Of a stretch of DNA of 64,000 bases, positions 52,007 through 60,261 are shown in pieces. Under the pieces are notes generated by a model, which was not told the DNA's origin, did no database searches, and saw nothing but the letters and a program-made list of their open reading frames with translations. Within the stretch, counting starts at the first letter, position 1; the number at the start of each line of letters is the position of its first letter. Source of the stretch: Nocardioides sp. S-1144. GTDB lineage: Bacteria; Actinomycetota; Actinomycetes; Propionibacteriales; Nocardioidaceae. The position numbers and the translations under genes are program-made. The DNA lies in the NCBI RefSeq assembly GCF_005954645.2, contig NZ_CP040695.2, positions 3,906,001-3,970,000 on the forward strand. Reading direction: 5' to 3'.

Positions 52007-52312
52007 TCAGTCCGTTCCAGGAGCGCGTGGGCGCAGCGGGTGGTGCACCGGGTCGGTGACCCGGCTGGTCAGGGCGACGGGCGGGACCCGTCGCGTGGCC
52101 GTGGCGATCGCCGTCGTGCGCAGCTGCACGACGCCGGACGCCGCCGACCCACTGGTGAGCGCCGCCGCCGCGAGGGCCACGACCGCCAGGGCCACGGTGG
52201 CCGAGGTGTCGGTGGTGACCGCGATCGACGGGACGACGAGCGCGAACGCCGCCGCGAGGGCGAGCGCCAGCGCCGCGCGCAGCTGCGCGATCACCGAGGT
52301 CGTCCCACCCAT
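52007..52312 (-). CDS. DUF6412 small membrane protein
   Basis: A 101-residue protein with two hydrophobic helices (about 8-30 and 38-60) and a basic C terminus (RVTDPVHHPLRPRAPGTD), resembling DUF6412, which typically accompanies accessory YidC genes in actinobacteria. ATG 52312 follows TAGCAT by six bases. The YidC paralogue starts 81 bases downstream on the same strand; joint function in membrane insertion is plausible but unproven. Confidence 0.7.
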   Translation of the reverse strand: MGGTTSVIAQLRAALALALAAAFALVVPSIAVTTDTSATVALAVVALAAAALTSGSAASGVVQLRTTAIATATRRVPPVALTSRVTDPVHHPLRPRAPGTD

Positions 52313-52367
52313 GCCGCGATGCTACGTCAACGGGACCGCGACCCGGCGACGTCGGCGACCCGGCCGG

Positions 52368-52952
52368 TCAGCCCCGGGCGACCCACGGCGTGAAGCTGCG
52401 GGGCGCACCGAGCCAGTCGACGACGGCCTCGCCGCTGCCGTCGGACCGCGTCCCCGACGACGTCACCGCGACGCGGACGTCCTCGGGGTTGCCGAGGGCG
52501 GCGCGCGACATGCGCATCACGACGCGGTCCCCCCGGTAGTCCAGCGTGAGCTCGTAGCTGCCCTCGACCGGCTCGCCCCAGGTGCGGCGGTTGAACCCGT
52601 CCGTCTCGAGGAGCTGGTAGTCGGTGCCCTCGAAGTAGCCGCCCACGAAGACGCGCTCCGGACCCTTGTCGGCCGGGTCGGTGTCGAGGAACACCGCGCC
52701 GCCCGAGCCCGACGCGGAGTCGCGACGCAGGTTGGTGTGGGTGGTGACCACGACGACCCGTCGCTCGAGGTTGCGGACCTCGACCGAGCGCAGGTCGGAG
52801 CCGTGGGCGGTGTCGCGGGGGTCGGAGACCTCGATGCTCCCGGCCGACGCCGGGCCGGCGAGGCCCAGCGTGAGCGCGGCGACCGAGAGGCCGACCGCCA
52901 CGGCGGTCGACCGGGTGGCGAGGGTGCGGGTGCGGAACGGGTGGGTGGGCAT
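52368..52952 (-). CDS. Secreted protein of unknown function
   Basis: A 194-residue protein with a clear Sec signal peptide (positive RTRTLATR, hydrophobic AVAVGLSVAALTLGLAG, cleavage after PASA near residue 37). The mature part is beta-rich with no cysteine and contains VVVVTTHTNLRRDSASGSGG, GGAVFLDTDPADKGPERVFV and YELTLDYRGDRVVMRMSRAA. I recognise no family. AAGGAA about eight bases upstream supports ATG 52952. It is divergent from the M4 protease gene, with 145 bases between. Confidence 0.72.
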   Translation of the reverse strand: MPTHPFRTRTLATRSTAVAVGLSVAALTLGLAGPASAGSIEVSDPRDTAHGSDLRSVEVRNLERRVVVVTTHTNLRRDSASGSGGAVFLDTDPADKGPERVFVGGYFEGTDYQLLETDGFNRRTWGEPVEGSYELTLDYRGDRVVMRMSRAALGNPEDVRVAVTSSGTRSDGSGEAVVDWLGAPRSFTPWVARG

Positions 52953-53097
52953 GGCGGTTCTTCCTTCTCGGACGAGGTCGGCGGCGCGGCCGGGCCCCGG
53001 CGGGGCACACCCCCCAGACGCGGGATCGCGGCAGAAGGTTGCCACCCCGGCCGTGGATCTCTTGTGGGGTGTCGGTGGCGTGGGCGACGGTGGGCCC

Positions 53098-54453
53098 ATG
53101 TCTCGGACCCGCTGCTTCCTCCCGCCGTACCTGATCACCACCCTGGCGCAGACCCGCCCCGAGGTCGCCGCCCGCTGGGCGCACACCCTCGCCGAGGACC
53201 ACCGGCTCCGCACGGCGCGCGGCACCGGCGCGGTGAGCGGGCCCCGGGCCGGCGCCGCGACCGGGACCGGGACCGCCACCGCGACCGGGCCCGCGTGGGT
53301 CGTGCACACGGCCGGTGGCCGCACGGTGCTGCCCGGCGACGTCGTCCGCTCGGCCGGCGACCCGGAGACCGGTGACCTCGCCGTCGACGAGGCCGCCACC
53401 GGCGTCGCGGCCTCCCTCGCGCTCTTCGAGGAGGTCTACGGGCGCCGTTCGTACGACGACCGTGGGGCCACGGTGTCGGTGAGCGTCCACTACGGCACCG
53501 ACTACGTGAACGCGTTCTGGGACGGCACCCAGCTGGTCTTCGGCGACGGCGACGGCGAGGTGTTCGACCGGTTCACCAAGCCGGTCGACGTGCTGGCCCA
53601 CGAGCTCACCCACGCGGTCACCGAGCACACCGCGGGCCTCGTCTACCAGGGTCAGTCCGGCGCCCTCAACGAGTCGGTGAGCGACGTCTTCGCCGCGTGC
53701 CTCAAGCAGCGGCTCCTCGGGCAGTCCCCCGCCGAGGCCGACTGGCTCGTCGGCGCGGGCCTCTTCCTCCCGGGCGTCGACGCCCGCGGCCTGCGCGACA
53801 TGGCGGCCCCCGGCACCGCCTACGACGACCCGGCCCTCGGCCGGGACCCGCAGCCGGCCCACCTGCGCGACTACGTCGAGACCACCGACGACAACGGCGG
53901 GGTGCACCTGAACTCCGGGATCCCCAACCGGGCCTTCCACCTCGCCGCGGTCGCGCTCGGCGGCTCGTCCTGGGAGCGCGCCGGGCGGGTCTGGTACACC
54001 GCGCTCACCGGCGGCGACCTCGGCCCGCGGGTCGACTTCGCGGGCTTCGCGGCGGCCACCGTCGCCGCCGCCGAGCGGCTCGACGGGGTGCGACCGGGCC
54101 CGGTCGAGCAGGCCTGGGCCGAGGTCGGCGTCACCCCCGACGGCGCCGGGCCGGCGTCCCCCGCCCCGGCGCCCCCGCGGGCGGGCGACCGGGTGGTGGT
54201 CCGCCGCAGCGGCGGGTTCGCGGGCCGCACGACGGCCGGCGCGGTCGACCTGACCGGCGACGACGCGCGGGCCGGCGAGCTGCGCGACCTGGTCGGCCGC
54301 ATCGACGTCCGCCGGGTCGGCTCGAGCGCCCCGCAGCCCGACCGGTTCGTCTACGCCTTCGAGCTCGGGGACGTGCAGGTGACGGTGCCCGAGCAGGACC
54401 TCACCTCCGAGCTGCGCCGGGTCGCCGACCTGGTGCTGCGCGACGACCTCTGA
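53098..54453 (+). CDS. M4 (protealysin-like) metalloprotease fused to an emfourin-like domain
   Basis: A 451-residue protein. A short propeptide carries the CFLPPYLITTLAQ box typical of protealysin precursors, followed by a Thr/Ala/Gly-rich linker. The thermolysin fold has HELTH in DVLAHELTHAVTEHT, the third zinc ligand in GALNESVSDVFA, and HLNSGIPNRAFH for the late catalytic His. After a Pro/Ala linker the last 90 residues (RVVVRRSGGFAGRT and DLTGDDARAGELRDLV) resemble emfourin, the protein inhibitor of protealysins, normally a separate gene. No signal peptide. ATG 53098 precedes the PPYL box; frame upstream is shadow. Confidence 0.85.
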   Translation: MSRTRCFLPPYLITTLAQTRPEVAARWAHTLAEDHRLRTARGTGAVSGPRAGAATGTGTATATGPAWVVHTAGGRTVLPGDVVRSAGDPETGDLAVDEAATGVAASLALFEEVYGRRSYDDRGATVSVSVHYGTDYVNAFWDGTQLVFGDGDGEVFDRFTKPVDVLAHELTHAVTEHTAGLVYQGQSGALNESVSDVFAACLKQRLLGQSPAEADWLVGAGLFLPGVDARGLRDMAAPGTAYDDPALGRDPQPAHLRDYVETTDDNGGVHLNSGIPNRAFHLAAVALGGSSWERAGRVWYTALTGGDLGPRVDFAGFAAATVAAAERLDGVRPGPVEQAWAEVGVTPDGAGPASPAPAPPRAGDRVVVRRSGGFAGRTTAGAVDLTGDDARAGELRDLVGRIDVRRVGSSAPQPDRFVYAFELGDVQVTVPEQDLTSELRRVADLVLRDDL

Positions 54454-54548
54454 GCACCGGCCCCGAGGACCGGCTCCACGCACGGGCGAGGTGCGCGCCG
54501 GTCGGGCCGGGCGTGTGACGGCGCGGCGATCGGGCACCGGGGGTGGTG

Positions 54549-55627
54549 ATGACCTCAGCCCTCGCCCCCGTCCTCCAGGTCGACGGGCCGTTCGCCTCGG
54601 CCCTCGTCGACGTCAGCCACGACAGCGAGAACGGTGAGCACGAGCACGCCCTCCGGGTCCGTGCCGTGTGCGACCGGCTCGCCGAGGCCGGTGCCGGCGC
54701 CGGGGTGGTCGACGTCGTCTCGCGCGCGCTGCTCGAGCCCGCCGACCTGCCCGCCCCGGCCGCCCGGTTCGTGATCGCCACCGACGCCGGCGTGTGCCAC
54801 GAGGCGGTGGTCGGCGCCCGGGTCGACCAGGCGCAGGCGACCTGGGGCGCGCTGCCCGACCTCGCCCCCTGGATCACCCACGCCGACACCACGGTGACCT
54901 TCGTGCTGGCCCTGGTCGACCACGCCGGCGGCGACGTGTCGCTGCACTCCAGCGCCCTCCCGACCGCGCTCGAGGAGGAGAGCGTGGGGGGCGGCGACCA
55001 GCGTGAGGACGACCTCCACAAGGTCTCGGTCGGCGGGTGGGCCGAGCGCCGCAACCAGCTGCGGTCCGAGAACGCGTGGCGCGAGAGCGCCGAGCAGGTC
55101 GTCGAGGCGATCACCTCGCACGTGCGCGCCGGCCACCGACTCGTGCTGCTGTCCGGGGACCCGACCTCGGTCGCCCTCGTCCGGGACCGTCTCGGGGAGG
55201 GGCCGAGGTGGTCGAGATCAAGAGCGGTCAGCGGGCCGAGGACGGCGGCGACGAGGCCCTGGAGCGGGCCGTGCAGCACGCCCTCACCGCCCAGGTGGTG
55301 CGCCGCCGGCTGGACCAGGTGCACGAGGTCAGGGCCCGGCTCGGCCGCGGCGAGGGAGTCGCGACCGGTGTCAAGGACGTCGCCGAGGCCTTCGTCCGGG
55401 GACAGGTCGCCCACCTGGTGCTCGACCCGGCCGGGGCCGCCGACCTCGAGCTCGACCCCGACCGGGTCGAGGGCCTCGCGCTCGGGGAGACCGGGGCGCA
55501 CGGTCCGATGCCCGCCGACCGGGTCCTCCTCGCGGCCGCCGTCCTCACCGACGCCGAGGTCACCGTCCTGCCCGCCTCCGTGCTCGGGGGAGCCCCCGTG
55601 GCGGCGCTGCTGCGCTGGCAGCAGTGA
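54549..55627 (+). pseudogene. Vms1/baeRF-like (Rv2629-type) gene with a frameshift
   Basis: Two reading frames together give one protein of about 359 residues of the bacterial archaeo-eukaryotic release-factor-like family. The first frame, from ATG 54549, runs to GHRLVLLSGDPTSVALVRDR near 55190. The second continues with GAEVVEIKSGQRAEDGGDEA from about 55203 to the stop at 55625-55627. Adding one G to the GGGG run at 55199-55202 restores the frame exactly. Either a true mutation or a homopolymer sequencing error. Family members are suspected peptidyl-tRNA hydrolase or hibernation factors. No slippery heptamer is visible. Confidence 0.8.
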
Positions 55628-55639
55628 GCCCCCGCGACC

Positions 55640-56386
55640 TCACGCCCGGGCGAGCCACTGCTCCAGCGTCGTGACCCCGGTGTGTCCGGGCTTCCCGCGC
55701 GGGGCCAGTGCGCCGCCGGCGACGTCCGCGCCGAAGTACCTCGCCCCCTCGTCGACGACGACCGGCCGCGCGTCGCCGCGAGCCGCCAGGACGCGGGAGG
55801 CCACCTCCGCCATCGTCGACAGCTCCGGGCCGGCGACCTCGACGTAGCCGTCGAGCGGGGCCGAGGTGACGACGTCGGCCAGCGCGTCGGCGACGTCGGA
55901 GGCAGCGACCGGCTGGAACGGCGCGGGCGGCAGGTGGATCTCGTCGCCGACCAGGCCGGCCTCGGCGATGCCGCCCACGAACTCGAAGAACTGCGTCGCA
56001 CGCAGCACCGAGAACGGCACCCCGCCGCCGGCGATGGCGTCCTCCTGGGCGACCTTGGCCCGCAGGTAGCCGCTCGTGGGCAGGTCGCGGGCACCGACGA
56101 TCGAGACTGCGACGTGGTGCCCCACGCCGGCCTGCTTCTCGGCGGCCAGCTGGTTGCCGGTCGAGGTCACGAAGAAGTCGAGGACGGCGTCGTCGTCCCA
56201 GACCGGCGAGTTGGTCACGTCGACGACGACGTCGATGCCGGCCATCGCCTCGACCAGGCCGGTGCCGGTGATCGTGTCGACGCCGGAGGCGGGCGAGGCG
56301 GGGGTGACCTCGTGACCCGCGGTCCGCAACCGTTCGGTGAGGAGGGAGCCGATGAGTCCGGTGCCGCCGATGACCAGTACGCGCAT
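55640..56386 (-). CDS. NAD(P)-binding atypical SDR (NmrA/quinone-reductase-like)
   Basis: A 248-residue protein with the N-terminal MRVLVIGGTGLIGSLLTERL dinucleotide motif and the atypical-SDR features SIVGARDLPTSGYLRAKVAQ and FSVLRATQFFEFVGG. It lacks a full YxxxK set; YLRAK comes closest. Substrate unknown; relatives are redox sensors or quinone reductases. ATG 56386 is the first codon of the fold; longer starts would run through the operator region. It is divergent from the Rrf2 regulator and is its likely target. Confidence 0.82.
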   Translation of the reverse strand: MRVLVIGGTGLIGSLLTERLRTAGHEVTPASPASGVDTITGTGLVEAMAGIDVVVDVTNSPVWDDDAVLDFFVTSTGNQLAAEKQAGVGHHVAVSIVGARDLPTSGYLRAKVAQEDAIAGGGVPFSVLRATQFFEFVGGIAEAGLVGDEIHLPPAPFQPVAASDVADALADVVTSAPLDGYVEVAGPELSTMAEVASRVLAARGDARPVVVDEGARYFGADVAGGALAPRGKPGHTGVTTLEQWLARA

Positions 56387-56414
56387 GTCGATGCTTCTCT
56401 CGAGAGGTGGGATA

Positions 56415-56448
56415 AACGTGGACACAACATATCCACGTTGAACGTGGA
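56415..56448. promoter_or_regulatory. Rrf2 operator with three half-sites
   Basis: AACGTGGA (56415-56422), TCCACGTT (56432-56439) and AACGTGGA (56441-56448) give two overlapping perfect inverted repeats with 9-base and 1-base spacers. They lie between the divergent SDR and Rrf2 starts, 22 bases before the Rrf2 -10 box (TAGGGT, 56470-56475). I infer binding by the Rrf2 protein. Confidence 0.7.
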
Positions 56449-56481
56449 TGGCAATAGTCCGCGTTCCGGTAGGGTGGTGGC

Positions 56482-56955
56482 GTGAAGCTGGCAGCGGGGG
56501 TCGAGTGGGCACTGCACTGCTGCGTCGTGCTGAGCCGGGCCACCGCGCCGGTGCCGGGCGCCCGTCTCGCCGAGCTGCACGACGTCTCCCGCAGCTACCT
56601 GGCCAAGACCCTCCAGTCGCTGTCGCGCGCCGGCCTGGTCTCCACGACCGAGGGGCGCGACGGCGGCTACCTCCTGGTGCGACCGGCGTCCGAGATCTCC
56701 GTGCTCGACGTGGTCCGCGCCGTCGACGGCACCGAGCCGGCGTTCCGCTGCACCGAGATCCGCCAGCAGGGCCCGTTCCCGACGACCGGCGAGGCCTGCC
56801 TGTCGCCGTGCGGGATCGCGAAGGTGATGCACGAGGCCGAGCAGGCCTGGCAGACGTCGCTGCGGCAGGTGAGCGTGGCCGACCTCGCGGCGACCTTTGA
56901 GGCCACGAGCGGCAGCGCGGCCCTGCGACAGCTCAGCGGCTGGCTCGCGGGCTGA
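56482..56955 (+). CDS. Rrf2 family transcriptional regulator
   Basis: A 157-residue regulator. Winged helix MKLAAGVEWALHCCVVLSRA, SRSYLAKTLQSLSRAGLV and the wing TTEGRDGGYLLVRP. Three cysteines follow in FRCTEIR and ACLSPCGI, a spacing unlike NsrR or IscR, so it may sense redox or electrophiles through thiols or bind a cluster of altered geometry. GTG 56482 follows TAGGGT by six bases. It is divergent from an SDR gene with an operator-like inverted repeat between. It is followed by mtr, 41 bases away, which has its own weak -10. Confidence 0.88.
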   Translation: MKLAAGVEWALHCCVVLSRATAPVPGARLAELHDVSRSYLAKTLQSLSRAGLVSTTEGRDGGYLLVRPASEISVLDVVRAVDGTEPAFRCTEIRQQGPFPTTGEACLSPCGIAKVMHEAEQAWQTSLRQVSVADLAATFEATSGSAALRQLSGWLAG

Positions 56956-56996
56956 CCCACCCCAAGGCAGGGGGTCGGGTCTGGCACCGTTCGCCC

Positions 56997-58403
56997 ATGA
57001 CCTCCACCCACTACGACCTCGTGGTCGTCGGCACCGGCTCGGGCAACACCATCGTCGACCGCCGCTTCGCCGGCTGGCGGGTCGCGATCGTCGAGAGGTG
57101 GACCTACGGCGGCACCTGCCTCAACCGGGGCTGCATCCCCTCGAAGATGTACGTCGCGACCGCCGACCACGCCCACGACGCGGCCGACGGCGTGCGCTTC
57201 GACCTCGACACGTCCTTCGACGGCGCCGACTGGCCCGCGATCCGCGACCGGATCTTCGGCCGCGTCGACCTCCTCGCCGCGTCGGGTCGCTCCTACCGCG
57301 AGGGCCAGGAGCACGTCGACGCCCTCGCCGGCACGGCGCGGTTCACGGGCCCGCGCGCGCTCACCGTCGACCTCGAGGACGGCGGCTCGGTCGACCTCAC
57401 CGCCGACCACGTCGTGCTCGCCACCGGCAGCCGGCCCATCGTCCCCGACATCCCCGGCCTCGACGAGGTCGAGCACCACACGAGCGACACCGTGCTGCGG
57501 CTGGAGACGCTCCCGGCCCGGATCGGCATCCTCGGCGGCGGCTACATCGGCGCCGAGCTGGCCCACGTCTTCTCCAGCCTCGGCTCCCGCGTGGTGCAGG
57601 TCGACGCCGCGAAGACGCTCCTCAAGCGCCACGACGCCGACATCGCGCAGGCCTACACCGCCGAGGCCGCCACGCGCTGGGACGTCCGCCTCGGCGTCGA
57701 GCTCGCCCGGGTGACCGGCCACGACGACGCCACCACCACCCTGCACCTCAGCGACGGCAGCAGCGTCGACGTCGACGCCCTGCTGCTCGCCGTCGGACGC
57801 CGGCGCAACAGCGACCTGGTCGACGTCGCGCGGGGCGGCGTCGACGTCGACGAGCGCGGCCGGATCCTGGTCGACCAGCACCAGCGCACCAGCGCCGAGG
57901 GCGTCTGGGCCCTCGGCGACGCCTCCAGCCCCGAGCCGTTGAAGCACGTCGCCAACCAGGACGCCCGCGTCATCCAGCACAACCTGCTGCACCCCGACGA
58001 CCTGGTCGTCAGCGACCACCGGTTCGTGCCGGCCGCGGTCTTCACCCACCCCCAGGTCGCCACCGTCGGGCTCACCGAGGAGCAGGCCCGCGACCAGGGG
58101 CTCGACGTCGCCGTCGTCCGCCAACGCTACGCCGACATCGCCCACGGGTGGGCGCTGCGCGAGGACGACCCGATCTCGGAGAACCACCAGGTCAAGCTGC
58201 TCGCCGACCGCGCGACCGGCCGCCTCGTCGGCGCCCACCTCATCGGGCCCCAGGCCTCCAACCTGATCCAGCCGCTCGTGCAGGCGATGAGCTTCGACCA
58301 GCCCGTCCGTGGCCTGGCCCGCGGTCAGTACTGGATCCACCCGGCCCTCAGCGAGGTCGTCGAGAACGCCCTCCTCAAGCTCGAGGCCGAGCTCGACTCC
58401 TGA
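56997..58403 (+). CDS. mtr: Mycothione reductase
   Basis: A 468-residue FAD/NADPH disulfide reductase that keeps mycothiol, the main actinobacterial thiol, reduced. N-terminal DLVVVGTGSGNTIVD and the redox-active pair in GGTCLNRGCIPSKM; the NADPH site is GILGGGYIGAELAHVF; the C-terminal active-site His lies in QYWIHPALSEVVENALL. TGSGNT rather than GxGxxG is typical of Mtr. ATG 56997 follows CACCGT by six bases. The upstream Rrf2 regulator, a possible thiol sensor, may be functionally linked. Confidence 0.93.
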   Translation: MTSTHYDLVVVGTGSGNTIVDRRFAGWRVAIVERWTYGGTCLNRGCIPSKMYVATADHAHDAADGVRFDLDTSFDGADWPAIRDRIFGRVDLLAASGRSYREGQEHVDALAGTARFTGPRALTVDLEDGGSVDLTADHVVLATGSRPIVPDIPGLDEVEHHTSDTVLRLETLPARIGILGGGYIGAELAHVFSSLGSRVVQVDAAKTLLKRHDADIAQAYTAEAATRWDVRLGVELARVTGHDDATTTLHLSDGSSVDVDALLLAVGRRRNSDLVDVARGGVDVDERGRILVDQHQRTSAEGVWALGDASSPEPLKHVANQDARVIQHNLLHPDDLVVSDHRFVPAAVFTHPQVATVGLTEEQARDQGLDVAVVRQRYADIAHGWALREDDPISENHQVKLLADRATGRLVGAHLIGPQASNLIQPLVQAMSFDQPVRGLARGQYWIHPALSEVVENALLKLEAELDS

Positions 58404-58452
58404 TGCCGGCCGGGCGCCCGGGTTGACCCGTCGCCGTCGCTGCGTCACCCTT

Positions 58453-58472
58453 AACCGAACGATCGCTAGGTT
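58453..58472. promoter_or_regulatory. Operator-like palindrome upstream of the phosphotransferase operon
   Basis: AACCGAACGATCGCTAGGTT is an imperfect 20-base palindrome (8 of 10 pairs) and holds a -10-like TAGGTT (58467-58472). It lies 42 bases before the phosphotransferase ATG. TetR-type regulators of acyl-CoA genes bind such sites; none is adjacent. Confidence 0.45.
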
Positions 58473-58513
58473 TTTCGGACGGGCCGGGCGGCAGGCGCAC
58501 CAGAGGAGCAGAC

Positions 58514-59578
58514 GTGGCAACCAACGACCTCACCCCGGTCGAGCTGGAGGCGGTGGCGGGCGTCATGCGCGACGCCGGCGTCACGCTCGAGGGTCCGCTC
58601 ACGTCGCGGCTGATCGCCGGCGGGCGGTCCAACCTCACCTTCCGCCTCGACGACGGCGCCGCGGCCTGGGTGATGCGGACGCCGCCGCGCGCCGGCCGCA
58701 CGCCCTCGGCGCACGACGTGGCCCGGGAGTTCCGGGTCGTCAAGGCGCTCGGACCCACCGACGTCCCGGTCGCGCCCGCGGTCGCGGTGTGCGAGGACGA
58801 GAGCCTGCTCGGCGGCGCCTTCGCCATCTGCGGCTTCGTCGAGGGCCGCGCCGTGCAGGCCCAGGACGAGCTGGAGGCGCTCGGCGACGCCCAGCTCGAC
58901 CGCACGGTCGAGGCGCTCTCGGAGACCCTGGCCGCGCTGCACCGCGTCGACCACGTCGCCGTGGGCCTCGAGCGCTTCGGGCGCCCCGACGCCTACGCCG
59001 AGCGCCAGCACAAGCGCTGGTCGGGGCAGTGGGAGATCGTCGGCACCCACCTCGACGACGACGTCCGCGACCTGGCCGAGCGACTGTCGACCCGGCTCGC
59101 CGACCGGCTGCCCGAGCAGCTCTCGACCGGCATCGTGCACGGCGACTACCGCCTCGACAACACCCTCGTCCGCCTCGGCGACGGCACCGACGCCGGCCCC
59201 GGCGACGTCACCGTGGCCGCGGTCGTCGACTGGGAGCTGTCCACGATCGGCGACCCGGTGGCCGACGTCGCCAACATGTGCGTCTACCGCGACCCGGCCT
59301 TCGACCTGGTCATCGGCTCCCCGTGCGCCTGGACCAGCGACCGGCTGCCCGACGTCGACGGCCTCGCCGCGGCCTACGAGAAGGCCGGCGGGGTCCCGCT
59401 GCGCGACTTCGAGCAGCACCTCGCGCTCGCCTACTACAAGCTGGCCGTGATCTCGGCCGGCATCGACCACCGCTTCCGCGCCGGTGCCGCCCACGGCTCC
59501 GGCTTCGACACCGCCGGCCAGGCGGTGCCCCTCCTCCTGGGGGCCGGCCTGGCCCGCCTCGACCGCGTGGAAGGCTGA
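58514..59578 (+). CDS. Phosphotransferase family protein (APH/ACAD10-like)
   Basis: A 354-residue kinase-fold enzyme of the aminoglycoside phosphotransferase type. The catalytic loop is VHGDYRLDN and the metal-binding Asp is in VVDWELSTIGDP. Actinobacterial relatives beside acyl-CoA enzymes are thought to phosphorylate hydroxy-acyl groups, as in ACAD10/11 pathways, and this gene leads a nitroreductase and an enoyl-CoA hydratase in the same operon. ATG 58514 has GAGGAG upstream. It is not a resistance determinant as far as the sequence shows. Confidence 0.85.
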   Translation: MATNDLTPVELEAVAGVMRDAGVTLEGPLTSRLIAGGRSNLTFRLDDGAAAWVMRTPPRAGRTPSAHDVAREFRVVKALGPTDVPVAPAVAVCEDESLLGGAFAICGFVEGRAVQAQDELEALGDAQLDRTVEALSETLAALHRVDHVAVGLERFGRPDAYAERQHKRWSGQWEIVGTHLDDDVRDLAERLSTRLADRLPEQLSTGIVHGDYRLDNTLVRLGDGTDAGPGDVTVAAVVDWELSTIGDPVADVANMCVYRDPAFDLVIGSPCAWTSDRLPDVDGLAAAYEKAGGVPLRDFEQHLALAYYKLAVISAGIDHRFRAGAAHGSGFDTAGQAVPLLLGAGLARLDRVEG

Positions 59579-59583
59579 GCGCC

Positions 59584-60261
59584 ATGGAGTTCACCGAGCT
59601 GATGGCCGAGCGCTGGAGCTGCCGGGCCTTCCGCCCCGAGGCGGTCGAGGAGGAGGTCCTGCGGGGGATCTTCGCGACCGCGCAGCAGACGGCGTCCTGG
59701 TGCAACACGCAGCCGTGGGGCGTGCACCTCCTCAGCGGCGACAGTGCGCAGTGGTTCGGCAAGGAGCTGTCGGAGCACGTGGTCGCGAACGCCTCCCCCG
59801 AGCAGCAGAGCCCCGACCTCGACCTGCCCGCGGCCTACACCGGCGTCTACCGGGAGCGCCGCCGCGAGGCCGGCTACGCGCTCTACGAGAGCCTCGGCAT
59901 CGAGCGCTCCGACCTCGGCCGGCGCGCCGAGCAGATGCTGCTCAACTACACCTTCTTCGGCGCCCCGCACGTCGCGATCATCACCTCCGACCGCGCCCAG
60001 GGCACCTACGGCGCCCTCGACTGCGGCGGCTACGTCGCCAACCTGATGAACGCCGCCCTCGACGTCGGCGTGGCCTCGATCGCCCAGGGTGCGATCGGCA
60101 TGTACGCCGGCGCCGTCCGCGAGCTGCTCGGGCTCGACGACGACCGCGTCGTCGTGTGCGGTGTCTCGCTGGGGCGCCCCGACGAGGAGCACCCGGTCAA
60201 CACCTTCCGCACCAGCCGGGCGGCGCTCGAGGACCTCGTCACCGTCGTCGAGCGGCCGTGA
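59584..60261 (+). CDS. Nitroreductase family flavoprotein
   Basis: A 225-residue FMN-dependent oxidoreductase: MAERWSCRAFRPEAVEEEVL at the N terminus, TASWCNTQPWGVHLLSG for FMN binding, and AIGMYAGAVRELLGLDDDRV near the end. It resembles PnbA-type nitroreductases, which reduce nitro groups or quinones. ATG 59584 lies five bases after the upstream stop, and its own stop overlaps the next start as GTGA, so all three genes form one operon. The true substrate is probably a metabolite of that pathway. Confidence 0.88.
   Translation: MEFTELMAERWSCRAFRPEAVEEEVLRGIFATAQQTASWCNTQPWGVHLLSGDSAQWFGKELSEHVVANASPEQQSPDLDLPAAYTGVYRERRREAGYALYESLGIERSDLGRRAEQMLLNYTFFGAPHVAIITSDRAQGTYGALDCGGYVANLMNAALDVGVASIAQGAIGMYAGAVRELLGLDDDRVVVCGVSLGRPDEEHPVNTFRTSRAALEDLVTVVERP

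Noticed and set aside
55190..55230. Programmed frameshift in the Vms1/baeRF-like gene
   Set aside because: The GGGG run is not a canonical slippery heptamer and no stimulatory structure is obvious. A mutation or sequencing error is simpler.
58514..59578. Aminoglycoside resistance gene
   Set aside because: Only the kinase fold is shared. The operon with acyl-CoA-type enzymes points to metabolism.
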